Source: Dendrobium chrysotoxum
Lineage: Eukaryota > Streptophyta > Magnoliopsida > Asparagales > Orchidaceae
Length of the DNA: 64,000 nt
Assembly (NCBI GenBank): GCA_019925795.1
Contig: CM034305.1
Span: forward strand, 55,478,573-55,542,572
Reading direction: 5' to 3'
Shown: positions 34,396 to 46,388 of the stretch, piece by piece
How positions within the stretch are numbered: the stretch's first letter is position 1
Layout of the letters: each line of letters begins with the position of its first letter
Notes under the pieces: generated by a model
What the model was told of the DNA's origin: nothing
Databases searched by the model: none
What the model saw: only the letters and a program-made list of their open reading frames with translations
Made by a program: the position numbers and the translations under genes

Positions 34396-35415
34396 TTAAA
34401 GGATAACATAGGGAACATTTTGCATCTCCAAGTTGATTAGCCCTCTAATATGAATAGGGAGATTAGAGACCAGAAAATAAGCCATAGAGTCTAAACCAGT
34501 CCCCCAAACCGCAATAGCTTGAGCACAAGCGTTCCCACTCATATTAATAACAGAGAAAGAGCAATTTAGCATGCTCCCCAAATGCTTAATATCCCTTATC
34601 ATGTAGAAAACAAGAGAAGAACAACTATTGCCCTTCTTAGCAAAGCAAGATTGATAACAAAAATTGGAATCCATTTCCACCACGATATTAACACAACCAA
34701 TAGCAAAACAAGTCCTTAAACCATGAAGGATAACATATATAATTGCAGCATTAACAACACCCATATAAGGACCAGTAAAAGCCAAAATGCACTTACCAAA
34801 AGAGTCTCTAATGAGCCCACCATAGCCCATCAACAAATTACTACAAACAGCTGCCACATTAATCTTAAAAAAATTAGCCTTAGGCCTGAACCAAAAAATA
34901 CACTTAGGCGCATTATGAGGCATATCAGCATCTAACATAATACCCAAATCAGCCACATACCTATGGCAGTTGTTGAAACTCTTAAAAGAAAGTAAGTTAG
35001 CAGAATAAAGAGCAATAATCTTGTCTTTAACATTTTGAATAATTATATGATGACTCATTTTAACACTATTATAATGAGAATTATTCCTATCCAGCAATAA
35101 AAACCAAAGAATAAGAGAAGGAATAAGGTTCCTGATATGCCCTTTATGCTTAACAAACCAAAAGTTAAGTAAGGAAATTATAGAGAGATTGGCATTAAAG
35201 AAATTTAAATGTAAAATGTCCTCAAAGTAGATCCAAACTTTAACAGCACAGGGACCAGAAACAAAATCATGATGCATATTGTCCATATGATAGCAGCATT
35301 GACATTTAGAAGGAAGGATAAACCCACGTTTAATCAAATTATCATCGGTAGGAATAAACTTATGTAAAATGCCCCACATAAAATAGAGACAGTAGGAGGA
35401 ATACTTTTGTGCCAA
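34396..35415 (-). pseudogene. LINE III ORF2 C-terminus: zinc finger and RNase H, 339 aa open
   Basis: An open frame with a CQCCYHMDNMHHDF zinc-finger-type segment at about residues 38-51, then RNase H from about residue 185. In RNase H the first catalytic Asp of the usual NVDG is replaced (INVAAV), while GYGGLIRDSFG and the later VEMDSN are kept. Loss of the first metal ligand implies an inactive nuclease even though the frame is open. The last codons run into the tail. Confidence 0.85.
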
Positions 35416-35545
35416 AGCATGTTAAAGATTTTAGAAGACTCTTTCCGAATTCTAATGAAGTGCCAAGCATCCTTAAGTCTAAGCAACCTATCTTTGGACA
35501 ACGAGCAGAATTAAACATCCGACGTATTAATGTTCAAAGGAATTT

Positions 35546-36300
35546 TCAGAATAATCTCAGTAACAAAGCCAGGTAGATCATTGGAAAGTTTCTCCACATT
35601 CCAACTATTACCAGAAAAAAATGATTAACCTTAACAGTAGCATTAGAAAAAGAATTAAGAAGAGAGTCAATGGAATTACCCCCCAACCAACGATCTTGCC
35701 AAAAGAAAATATTACCATTGCAAGCCCCCAATAAATAGAAGGCTCAATAAACCATTTAACCGAACACAAACGATGCCAAACCCTAGAGTTACCTTTACTA
35801 AAGAAACATAAAGTGGGATGAAAATCACCACAGTACTTAGCATTCATAAACTTAGCCCAAAGGCTCATATTAGCACGGAAATTATACCACAACTTAAAAG
35901 AGAAAGCAGAAGCCAAATCCTTTAAAGACTTACAACCAAGGGCACCTTCCTCCAGAGTGCCACAACACTTAAGCCAAGAAGACCAGTGAATCTTAGAGTT
36001 ATTAGAAACCCCTTTCCAGAAGAAACTGTTAAAAATTTTATCAATCCTATTTTACACAGCCTGAGTAGGGAAAAGAGTTTAAAAACTATAAACGGGGATC
36101 GAGCATAATATACTCTTAATAAGAGTTAGACGACCACCAAAGCTGAGAAAATTCGAATCCCAAGAAGAGATCCTCTTCTGAACAACAGTAATTAAATCAG
36201 CAAACAAAGAAGTTTTCTTTCTACCTTTATAAATCGGCACCCCAAGATACTTAAAAAGCAAAGAGACATGATTAAAACCAGTTAAATTCCTAATAGCCAA
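35546..36300 (-). pseudogene. LINE III ORF2: RT thumb and linker, broken
   Basis: 36079-36300 encodes YLGVPIYKGRKK and FGGRLTLIKSILCSIPVYSF, the thumb signature of plant LINE RTs. 35608-35916 covers NAKYCGDFHPTLCFF and a VWHRLCSVKW block. Frameshifts separate the parts. Confidence 0.8.
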
Positions 36301-36308
36301 AATACGAT

Positions 36309-37356
36309 TTAAAGAAACTTTCTTAGCAATGATAAAACTGCACTTATGTTTATTAAAATAAGGCCACTAACCAATTCAAATTGATTCAGAAACCTTAAAA
36401 GCCTCTGAATTTTATTAACAAAAGCATTAGTAAAGATAATGAAATCATCATCAAAACATAAATGAGAAATATGAAAACCACCTAATGTTCTAAAGTAAAG
36501 GCTAGGATAGTGTTCAAAAAGGTCAGAAAGACCACGAGATAAATAATCAGCAGCAATAATAAAAAGCGCAGGTGAAAAAGGGTCACCCTGTCTCAAACCA
36601 TGAGAAGCCTTAAAAAAACCATGACTTGTACCGTTAACAATGATCGAAAATAGGGACTCTCAATACAAAGCTTAATAAGAGTAATAAATTGAATATCAAA
36701 ACCAAACAACTTCAAAATCTCATAAAGAAAATTCAAATCAATATTATCATAAGCTTTCGTAATGTCCAGTTTCAAAATCATATTACCACCAGTAACTTTA
36801 GCATCCAAATCATGAAAAAAACTCTTGAGCCAAAAGGATATTGTCAGCAATAGCACGCCCTTTCACAAAACCCATTTGCAAAGGGGAAATAAGTTTAGGT
36901 AAAAAAAATAGAAAGATGATTCATTAAAATTTTAGAAATCAATTTATAATAAAAAGTACATAAACTAATAGGCCTAAAGTCATTCCACGTAGAGAGAAGA
37001 TTATTCTGAGGAATAAGCACAATCGAAGTAGCACTGAAGAATTTAGGGATCGGATTACCCCCAAAGAAATCAATAACAGTAGAAAAAAGATCATTACTAA
37101 TAATATGCCAAGCTTTCTGGAAAAATTTGGTAGTGAAACCATCAGGGCCAGCGACGGAATCAGAATTCATGCCAAAAACTGTTTCCTTAACCTCTTCAAA
37201 AGTAGGAAAATGAGATAAAAAAATATTGTCATCATGCAAAATAATAGATGGAATAAGGTGTGGATTAGAAAGAGTAAAAGGAAGGAAATTCTTATTAAGA
37301 TGCTGTTGAAAGTGCAAAACAGCAAGAAATTGTCCGGAAATAAAAGAGTAGACCAA
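36309..37356 (-). pseudogene. LINE III ORF2: reverse transcriptase core
   Basis: Blocks in order on the minus strand: GPDGFTTKFFQKAW, SIVLIPQ, WNDFRPISLCTFYYKLI, ILKLDITKAYDNID (first catalytic Asp kept), LRQGDPFSPALFI, and HLCFDDDFIIF where FADD is expected. The last retains both aspartates. Three frameshifts break the region. The segment between endonuclease and RT is shorter than usual: two frames overlap near 37167-37356. Confidence 0.86.
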
Positions 37357-37369
37357 TTATTCTTCACAA

Positions 37370-38111
37370 AATCCAAGAAGGTATCATGAAGTAACCACAT
37401 GTTCTGAAATCTAAATTGAGAAGGAGAAGCCCTCACAGTAGTCTTGATTTTAATAAGAAGAGGGGAATGATCAGAAAGGGTCCTTCTGAGATGTTCAACA
37501 TTAGTAGAATCAAACAAATTTAACCAAGCATCATTAAATAAAACTCTATCTAATCTTTGCCAAAGATTGCCACGATTCCAGGTAAAGCTATTACCGAAAA
37601 ATCTAATATCAATCAAGTTACAATTCAGAATCATGTTATTAAAGTCCTCCGTGGAGTAGTAAATGGGGAGAGAACCCCTTAACCGTTCAGCAGGATTAGC
37701 AATAGTATTAAAATCCCCACCCACCAACCAAGGAAGGTTACAAATATTATGAAATTGAGATATATGATCCCATAAAATCTTTCTATTATTATGAGAAGAA
37801 GCTGCATAAACAAAAGACCCACAACATTGTCGATTAGCACTTTCAATATTGCAATGAATAACTTGGTTAAAATCACCAATAATGTCAAGCCGAACAAAAT
37901 CTTTCCAGAAAACCCAAATTTTATTAGAGCAATTAGAAAAAGCATTTTTAAAACCCAAAAATTTAGCAGTACTAATTAATTTGTCAGAAGCAATGAGAGG
38001 CTCAAGCAAAATAAGAAGCGAAACATTATGAATACAACATAAGTTTTTAACTCTACACCTAGAGGAGGAGCAACCAATCCCCCTAACATTCCAAATAATA
38101 ACATTAAACAT
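37370..38111 (-). pseudogene. LINE III ORF2: AP-like endonuclease
   Basis: From ATG at 38109-38111: IIWNVRGIG start; then an LLEPLIA segment where E is the likely metal-binding glutamate; GGDFNTI at about 37710; NSFTWNRG; and a final SDHSPLLI with the catalytic His. The frame is open over the whole domain and ends in a frameshift at about 37167-37370. The longer upstream frame to 38297 is read-through into ORF1 DNA. Confidence 0.87.
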
Positions 38112-38184
38112 AAAAAATAGGAAATTAATGAGAAGTATGTGAACGGGGATTACGGGGCGGTCGAAGGACAACATTCTTTGGTTT

Positions 38185-39586
38185 TCAACCTCTTTTACCA
38201 CGGCTTTTAGAAAAGCTAGTATCATCTCTAGGAAAACTTTTAGCCACCAGATCCATATCATCATAATTAGTACAAGCGTCACTATGATAATAATCACTTA
38301 AGGGTAATTTACCTTTATTCAATAAACCTGAGTGCTTTCGAGAAGGAGAGAAATCAACTTCCTCCAAAATATTATCACCTCCCACATAGGATTCATTGTT
38401 CAAAAGCATATCCTCCTCCCTTCCCACCACAGAACTGGGAGGAATCTGAGCTGACACATTAGTAGGAGCCATATCCTTAATCAAAGTATTATTGTTAGCC
38501 AAGTCAACATCAAAAATAGTTTTATTAGAAAAAATTTTACAAATAGGCTCAGATGGCGGAATTTGATCAATCACATTAAGAGAAACATTAGGAATAGTAG
38601 AGTCTAAGATATATTAACCTTCTAGCTTTGAACCACATTCTCCATATTTTCCAAATGAATCGGGTTAGCTTCTACGTGATCGTAAACCAAGTTTAGTGTT
38701 TCATTATCAAGAACAACAACATTAGCCTCATTAGGAAGATTCCCATCATTACCATGAATGAAAGTAACCCAAGCCAATTCCTTGGCATTAATTCCATTGT
38801 TAGCGAATGAAAGATTAGAATCTTTTCCCTTCCTAAGATGAGGATGAAGCTTAAAACAATCGGTTATACCATGCCCATACATTCTACAATGAGAACAAAA
38901 AGTTGGAACATTTTCAAAATCCACTTTTTGAAAATACCCGTTGAGCTCCGAACCAATCCAAACCTCACTGGGATGTTTTTTAGAGATATCCATTTCAACA
39001 AACACCCTTGCCACAGAAGGCCTAGAAATGGCAGCTGTAGCTTGGTCGGTTTGTAACGGTCTTCCAAAAATAGACACTAAGCCAAATAAGATTTGAGTGT
39101 TAAAGAAATGCAAGCGTAAATTAGGAAATGAAATCCAAACAGGAGTTACAGGCGATTCTTCATGAACATCGAAATTAGGAGACCATTTAAGAACTCTCAT
39201 TTGGCAACCTTGAATATAATAAGCCCATCTAGAAAAGATGCGGCTATAATCCAAATCATTGCCAAGTTGGATAGCTATATGGAGAGGATCTAAAAGACCC
39301 ACTTGAAAGGATCCAGCCAATTTCAGATTTAAGAAAAATTTTTGAATAACATCAATGTTAGGACGCTTCAAATGAACTTTCCGACCAAAGTAAACGCAAA
39401 AGGCTTAGCCAACAAAGAAATAACAGAATCCTCAAGCATCAAAGTCGAACAACCCTTGAAGGACGATTGAACAAAAGGAATCTTAGAGCCCACAGAAGCC
39501 GATCCAGCTAAAACATCCTTAAAAGAGCGAGACTTATCGGCCGAAGCCAGAGAAAGAGAAGGGATAGATGACGACAGCGTCGTCAT
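38185..39586 (-). pseudogene. LINE III ORF1 with DUF4283 and zinc knuckle, frameshifted
   Basis: It starts near 39586 (MTTLSSS), shifts frame near 39370, continues in the 249-codon frame 38622-39371, and shifts again before 38574-38185. The middle frame carries the DUF4283 region (VTPVWISFPNLRLHFF) and a CX2CX4HX4C knuckle (CSHCRMYGHGITDC). The tail is acidic and serine-rich, ending in KSRGKRG. This is a different sequence lineage from LINE II ORF1. Confidence 0.85.
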
Positions 39587-39837
39587 CACCCAAAAACCGT
39601 CAAAACACCAGCATGAGATCTGAGAAGAAAACCAGAAAGGAGGAAAAACCACAAAGAACAAAACACTGAAAATAAAAAAGCACTAAAACAAACCCAAACA
39701 GGAAGGAAAAAAATCACGAGAAGGAGGACGAAGACGATCGGAGGAGCAAGCCCTAAGACGCCACGAAATTGCCACAGAACATCTACCTCTCAAAGTATAA
39801 CTAGCCGAATAATGCTGAGCTTGTAGAAATATTATTC

Positions 39838-40252
39838 TTAGTTAAATAAGAAAGTACATAAATCACTGTTCTGTATGCACCTATTCTTGAGCTGAAGAAA
39901 GAGTGGGTAGGAAATTGTGTTATTCTAATGTGATGAAGATTAATAAAGATTTTAAGGGATTTGTGAATTAAATGGAGGTGTTCTATGAAATCAAAATTTA
40001 TGAACTTGTCTATGTTTTCATGCATGTTCGATAGTTTTATTGAAGAAGAAGAGTGAGGAATATTGTGTTATTGCTTATCTTGTTGGCATTTGGCAATTTT
40101 CAAAGGGAATTTCAATCTCGACAGAACGTAAGAGAGCTGAATTTATTTTTTATTATTTGCAATAAAAATTTTGCCAGTTAATGAAAGAATAAGAATCATC
40201 AAGATAACCTACAATTACGATGGATTGAGTTCAAAACTCAAGGGCACTCTAA
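39838..40252 (+). other. CACTA-3 intron-like sequence
   Basis: AT-rich, no gene. It continues CACTA-3 after the LINE III insertion. Confidence 0.5.
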
Positions 40253-40352
40253 GGCTTTGTTTGAGATGACTTTTTTACAGTTTCGTAAAGCAATTTTTTA
40301 TGTACTAAAATTTACTTTAAGAATCAAAAAGAAAGCCATCCCAAATGAAGCA
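40253..40352. mobile_element. Tourist-like MITE, copy 8, inside CACTA-3
   Basis: 100 bp, flanked by TAA (40250-40252 and 40353-40355). Ends GGCTTTGTTTGAGATGAC and CATCCCAAATGAAGCA. Confidence 0.86.
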
Positions 40353-40355
40353 TAA

Positions 40356-41011
40356 ACTCTAGCATAGAAGCATCCTTGCATTTAAAATCCTAGTCCTCAA
40401 GAAAGAATTTATAAAGTGAGAATCTAGTATGCCTAACCGAGGTTGAATCCCTAATGCAATTCATGTTGCATATTAAACAAAAAAGATGCAGTGAAAAAAG
40501 TGAAATTTAGCAAAGAAATTCATTATAATTGAAAATTGAAAGCCTAATGTACATATGCATCATTTGCATATAATGATAAATCCTTCTCTAAAATCACCTA
40601 CCATTCCAGCTCTAGATAACCAAGGGTAGAAGCATGCATTAGTATTCTTGCCCTCTCTATGAAGTGCTTTCATGCACCTCGCTCCTAGGTTTGTCACATA
40701 TAGCAAACTTGAATGTAAGATGTCTTCATGTAAAAGATTGCCACTTAAATGGTAGAAAGTTAATAAAAAAATCAAATTAACCTTATTTATCTTCTCGAAA
40801 TAAATTTAAGTTTGCTTCAAATTGTTTATTAGAGTTTTGCTTCGAATTGTTTTATTAGAGTTTTGCTCAATAAAATATCTCAAATTTTGATTGCTATAGA
40901 TTTTCTTTGTATTAGTTTTGCTCACGTAATATGTATGACACTACTAAAAATATGAACTAAAATAGTTTCTCAATTATTGTCAATGTTTAAAAGCTGCAGT
41001 TGAACTTTAAC
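40356..41011 (+). other. CACTA-3 intron-like sequence up to TNP2 start
   Basis: No gene. The last 80 bases match the region upstream of the CACTA-2 TNP2 start, including a GCAG acceptor about 15 bases before the ATG. Confidence 0.6.
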
Positions 41012-41689
41012 ATGAATAAGAGTTGGATAACCAAGACAAGGTGGAGTCGTGAATACAACAAAGGAGTTGAAGATTTTTATATTTTGCTGGTCAAAGTAAG
41101 AATCTATCAGTTAAAATATTATGCCCATACAAATCATGCATATATAGATACTTTCATTCAGTACAAGATGTCAAGGAACACATTATCACCAATGGATTCT
41201 TTACAGGATATATTGTTTGGAATCGACATTGAGAGGATCATCAAGTTATTGTTAGAGGTGAAGAAAATGAAGGTGTTGTTAGTACATATGATTTTGAATC
41301 ACAAACTACTCAAATTGAGCAACCATATATTGATGATATTGAAGGATTGATGAGGGATAAATTTTCTCCAATTAAATCGATTAACGTATTTGATTAGCAT
41401 GAAAACTTTACTCAAGATTCAAGTGAATAAGATGAAAAACACTCAAAGATATTAGAAGATGCGAGAGCAGAATTATATCCCGGATGTAAGACATTTTCAA
41501 AGCTGTCATTCATATTATATTTATTTCATTTGAAATGTCTAAACTCTTGGACTACAAGATCATTCGATATGTTATTAGAGTTATTGATTGAACCTTTTTC
41601 TAAAGGGACTTTATTTCCCAGAACTGCATATGAAGTTAAAACATTAATAAAGACTTTTGATCTTGGTTATACCAAGATACATGCATGCC
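41012..41689 (+). pseudogene. CACTA-3 TNP2-type transposase, N-terminal piece
   Basis: ATG at 41012, with Trp at codon 5 where CACTA-2 has a stop. The RWSREYNKGVEDF block is followed by frameshifts; later frames give FFTGYIVWNRH, ELYPGCKTFSKLSF and a DLGYTKIHAC block ending at 41689. Similarity to CACTA-2 is high by eye. The rest of the gene is cut off by the LTR-like insertion at 41690. Confidence 0.85.
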
Positions 41690-41695
41690 TGTTTG

Positions 41696-41700
<5 letters not shown>

Positions 41701-41762
<62 letters not shown>
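41701..41762. repeat. (AT)31 tract at left edge of the giant inverted repeat
   Basis: An uninterrupted AT repeat. The mirror position on the right (49451-49465) has a shorter TA tract and the partial copy has one at 52030-52047, so it is a fixed part of the LTR end that expanded here. Confidence 0.95.
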
Positions 41763-41763
<1 letters not shown>

Positions 41764-41766
<3 letters not shown>

Positions 41767-44700
41767 TGAAAAGGGTCTAATTTTCTTTGGGAAATGTTTA
41801 CTTTCTGGAATTTTTAGTTTTGAAATCGAACACTTATTATCAATGATATATCACCTCGAAGGGTGAACATATCATTCTCTAATAGGTTCAGATTATAAAT
41901 TTTTGAATTTATTCTGATTATCGTAGTCAAACTCAAAGAGAAACAACGTATGATCCCGAAGGATCAAAGTGATGTTTAATCCAATGTTTGACTACAATAA
42001 TCGAAATAAGAAATCATTAATTTCATAATCAAAGTTACGATAATAGTATGATATATCTCCCTGAAGAAAGAGGATATCGTCTGTTATCGATCATTTGAAA
42101 ATGACGATAATGATCGTTGACTTTGAATTTTTCAAAGATAATTAATTGAGGGTTTTGAAAACTTTGATTTTGAAAATATGGTCTGGGTTTCTAAATCTTC
42201 TACGAGTGCAAGCCCTCATACTTAATTACATCATAGGAAACCAGAAAATTTCTTATGAAAACTCTCGATTAAAATAGCGATACAAATTTTATTTAAGAGT
42301 TCATGGCTTAATGTTAAGGGATGTCGGGACTGGAATTTCAAATGGGACTGGATCAAATTTGAACACTTATTTTAAGAGTCAAAAGAAGAGGAGTAGGAGG
42401 TGTTTTGATATTCTAAATTTCTTCAGAAACACCCCAACCTATCCTAAGTGTTGGGCATGAATTTGATTGAAAGAGATTTAGGTTTGAGTGGTTAATTTTA
42501 TTAGAAAGTGGGAATTTGATTCCCGGAAGGTTGAGGTCTTAGGAGTGATGATCTGCCTCAGAACCTAAGTCTAAAATGGGTACTAAAAATCAGTGACCCG
42601 GATCCTAGCTAATGCAATGCAATCTTGACTTATCCCAGCCTGGATTGGGGAGCTAGCTAAACCATCTAAGTGCTTCAAAACCATATTGTTCGGTCTTTAT
42701 GAAAGAGTGGTTAAGGACATTATTTAAGATTAGTTTTAAGGAGAGCGGGGCTGACATCTAGAGCAGATCCTAATTGGCCCCTTGACTTATGTTGGGTGAA
42801 ATGCTTAAGCTAGAAATGTAATTAAAGATTTAACTCAATTTTTAATTTATTTCTAATGCAATGCATGCAAATTGACTCAATTAAATGCTTAAATCAGGAT
42901 GAAGAAGTTTTAAAATTAGGCTTAAAAATAGATTTTTTTCTAGAAGATTGCACAGATCTCCTTGGACAGAACTGCACCCTACTAGGTCAGGTGGTCTGCC
43001 AAAACCCGCAGGCGGGGAGGTGACTAACAAAGGAAAGAAGGTGCAACAAATATGCTTATGAAAACTCCCGGCGGTCCCGGGCTTACTTCTTAAAACGTTA
43101 GAGTTTCTATGTTGGCTTAAAAGTTTTAAATTTATTTAAGTAGAAAAAGTTTTAACAATCCCTCACGAGCCTCCGATCGGGTTCCAGGCTAAATCAAAAA
43201 TCGGCATGCAATAATCGTCAAAAAACTACAAAGAGCAGGCAATCCTGATCGAAATCAACATCAATCTAATCAATCAAATAATTAAATTAATTAAATAAAT
43301 ACTCAAACTAAAAGCCCATATGGTAAGTGCCACTTAATTATATAACACATGGTCTACAAGAAAAGTAAAGTGGCCGGGTACCACTGACTACAACCCGAAT
43401 TCTACTCCTATAACTCAAGTGACTTTGAGAATGGGTCTTCTCGTTCTTCACTTCTTCGTCTTCTTGGAACTCCTTAGATCGTCGGGTCCGGATATCCAAA
43501 TCAAAAGAAACTCCCCCTGGATAGGGTGTTATCTTTCCTCTTTGGATACTTGAAAGTATCCTAAACTCCCCTAAGGGATGTTACTTTTCTCCTTAAAATC
43601 CCGTTTGGATCATTATTATCCCATCTCAAATCACTTAACATTACAACTCAAGTTACATTTAAATTACATCAATAAAAATTAAAAATCTAGACTCAACAAC
43701 CTGCAGGGTTATCCTAATAATCGGCAGTAATAGAAATATCCCAAGCAGTTAATATATTTAAAATTTAAAATACTCAAACCAGCCACGCTTGGCCATGCTC
43801 TTTAAATATTAAAGGGGGATATAAGCATTCTGGAGCGCCAGTAGAAAACAGCATTAATTTAAAGCTTAATTATTTGATTGCCCCCTTTAGTTTTAAATGC
43901 CCTATGCAAGCATGGCCACCTGCATAAGATTGAATTAGTATTAATCATCCCTATCCTGGGAGTAGATCTAAGTACAATCAATCACATCATAGAGTGCATA
44001 AATTTAAATAAACAAATACTGCAATTCTACTACTAGTAAACAGCATGCAGTGAAAGCTCAAAAACCCGGCATACAACAAAAAAGTAAACACCAGCCTAGC
44101 CTAAGACTAGAGTTGGTTGTCCTAGCAAACAATCTAAAGTGTGTGAGGTAGGCTATGTGGTTTGGATATGTCCTAGATAGGATAATTTGATTGAAGTTAT
44201 TTGATGTTCTGGTTGGTTGAAAAGGCTTAAGAGAGAATTTAATTGAAGTTTAAATCTTAATGGTTTAAATTTGATTTTAAACTTGATTTGATTGTTCATT
44301 GGATATCACCTTTGATTCACATCGGGGCCGTGAAGTTTATTTCACCTTCCTTGGGGCTAAGTTAACAGCCTCGTAGGCCTGGGTTACCTAGTGGTACCCG
44401 ATATAATTAAATGATTTGAGTTTGATTAAGGTTTAAAAGTTAATTACATTTTAATTAAGGTTGATTGATTACTGATTTTAGGGTTGAATTGATGTTTTCT
44501 GAAATTTGAGATCAATTATTGAATTTTGGTATTTTTTGGATTATTTTAATCAATTAATTAAGGGATCAAAAGTTGACTTTTTGATTTAAAGTGTTTTATA
44601 GAAAGTTAATATTTTATTAAAATACTATACCTTAATACGATCAGTTAGATAGTAAGTATGCTTTAATTGAATTTTTCTACATTTTCTTATGAAGGTTTGA

Positions 44701-44820
44701 AGTTTTGACATGATTTTGAACTAAATTTGACCAAGAGTTGACTTTTTCAAAATTGATTGATTTCTGAAAACTTAACATTTTTTATAAATATTAGACCTTA
44801 AGATAAGTTTGACCGGTGGC
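41764..44820 (-). repeat. Left arm of giant inverted repeat
   Basis: Reverse complement of 46389-49450. It begins GTTTGAAAAG next to the AT tract and ends at ATTAGACCTTAAGAT(A/G)AG, where the two arms part. Confidence 0.92.
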
Positions 44821-46388
44821 AGTCATAACGCGGTCGTTGATTGCCCAATCATTGCTGGCGGCACAATGATTACGCCGCCAGCAATCATTGCCCCACGATT
44901 TTGAGCAGCGAGTAAGAGCATGCCGTGTGTCCCACTCAGCCGCCGCGCCGCCAAAACAGTCAAAATGATTTAAATTTAATTTTAAATCATTTTTAATTCC
45001 AGTTTTCTTTAAAAAATTATATAAAATTAATTATAAATCCAAATAATCTATATAATATATCAAAATGTTCATAATTGTAAACTCTTTTAAATAAAGTAAA
45101 AATTATTTTAAACTATTCATTATATTTTAAATAATTTTTAAAATATCAAAATTTAATATTTTAATTAATATTTAATCAAAATAAATCCAAATATTCTTAA
45201 AATTTTTAGAAAATTAAATATTTTAATTTAAAAGTTATTTTGAAAATCTAAAACCTAATTCATTTTGACTATGTTAATTATGTTATTATTTTAATATTTA
45301 ATTAACATTGAATTAAATATCAAACTAGTTATTTAAATAAAAAATATATATTTTCAAATAACTTTAAAGATTAGTGGATCTCCCAATATATTTTAAAATT
45401 ATTTAATGATATTTTGAAAATATTCTAATAATATTTTGAAATATTTTTTTTTTATTGCTCTACTTTCATACATATAAATATATATGTTTTAAAGCATTAT
45501 TTTAAAATTATATGTATTTAAATCTTAAATATTTGAGAGATCCCTTGAAATTCTAAACCTAAATTAAGTATGTTTGAATAGAATTAATGTGGATGATTAG
45601 TGAACAATCATATTTTGATTGCTCACTAATCTTGTCTTTAATCACATGTCTTATGTTAACCTATGCATGCTTAGGATGCACGCACCACCTAGTTTTAGGG
45701 CTCTCCTAGATTTAGGATTTTATTGTATTTATGTATATGCATCTCACATATGTTTGTTCAAGGGTTAGAGACCTTGATTTGAACCCATTTAAACTTAGTG
45801 TCATTAAGGACAATAATTAAGGACCTAAGTCTAAAAAATTAAAAAAATTCCAATAATTAGGATTGACCTCTTATTGACTTAAAACTCTATATTTACAGCC
45901 CTAGGAAATTTTTTCACTGAATTTTAAGATCATTAAACCCCTTAATCAACTTAATCAACTTAAACCTTAATTAACCCTTTAAAACTTCTAGAAAATATAA
46001 TAAATCAAATTTAAATCCAAAAATTACACATAACCCCTCAAACTGACTAGAATGGAATCCTTAATCTATGAAAATTAAAATCAACCAGATCTGAAATTAA
46101 TTTTAAGTTTAATTTGAGTTTAATTGAAATTCAATATTTAATTAATTTAATTAATTAAAAATTATTAAAATTTCCAAAACTCTTATAAACACTTAGGGAT
46201 CTCTCATTAGACCATTACTGGTCTTTGGAGTTGATTCCAAGGAGTTTGGAGATCATTTGGAATCAAATCATCAAAACCCTTCTAATTAAACAAATTAAAT
46301 AATTCAATAAATTGTCAAAACTTCAAAAATTCATAACTAATTCAAATGAACTCCAAATTGAGCAAACTCAAAGGCATACAACTCATCT
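44821..46388. other. Spacer of the giant inverted repeat
   Basis: 1.57 kb in which the two halves are not copies of each other. The first 140 bases (44810-44960) form a GC-rich island with a perfect 11 bp stem (ATTGCTGGCGG, 44851-44861, with 44875-44885). The rest is very AT-rich. Near its middle is a 16 bp stem hairpin (45595-45631). No coding frame. Confidence 0.85.
45595..45631. repeat. Hairpin at the axis of the giant inverted repeat
   Basis: GATTAGTGAACAATCA, loop TATTT, TGATTGCTCACTAATC: 15 of 16 positions pair. Its centre (45613) is within about 10 bases of the midpoint of the two arms. Confidence 0.85.

Larger units (their letters stand above)
33518..39822 (-). mobile_element. LINE III, full-length-size (6.3 kb), inserted in CACTA-3
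   Basis: The minus-strand LINE has its poly-A as a T run at 33519-33526. Target duplication GTAGAAATATT(G/A)TTC lies at 33503-33517 and 39823-39837. Order on the minus strand: ORF1 with zinc knuckle, ORF2 with endonuclease, RT, zinc finger and RNase H, and a 0.87 kb tail. Frameshifts interrupt both ORFs. Its tail is homologous to 3902-4681 and 7771-8601. Confidence 0.93.
32925..41689 (+). mobile_element. CACTA-3 (En/Spm), left end and 5' gene part; right end not seen
   Basis: It begins with CACTACTAAAAATATGAGG, followed by AGCAGCGGTTAGCAAACCGG subterminal words like CACTA-2. A GC-rich block at 33010-33420 matches the position of the CACTA-2 5' block. After an intron-like gap holding LINE III and a MITE, a TNP2-type start at 41012 is collinear with CACTA-2 17735 downward, including 80 bases of upstream intron. 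Similarity ends at 41689, exactly where the LTR-like sequence begins with TG. I saw no matching right end within the window. Confidence 0.82.

Noticed and set aside
33612..34440. Several hydrophobic minus-strand frames and one plus-strand frame
   Set aside because: They lie in the LINE III 3' tail and are not conserved with the related tails at 3902-4681 and 7771-8601.
40939..40957. CACTACTAAAAATATGAAC, looking like a second CACTA terminal repeat
   Set aside because: The same region of CACTA-2 (reverse complement near 17790) reads GACTGCTAAAAATATGAAC in the middle of the element, so this is internal intron sequence that resembles an end by chance.
40980..41350. 116-codon frame as an independent gene
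   Set aside because: It is the TNP2 N terminus of CACTA-3 followed by a frameshifted reading of the same gene.
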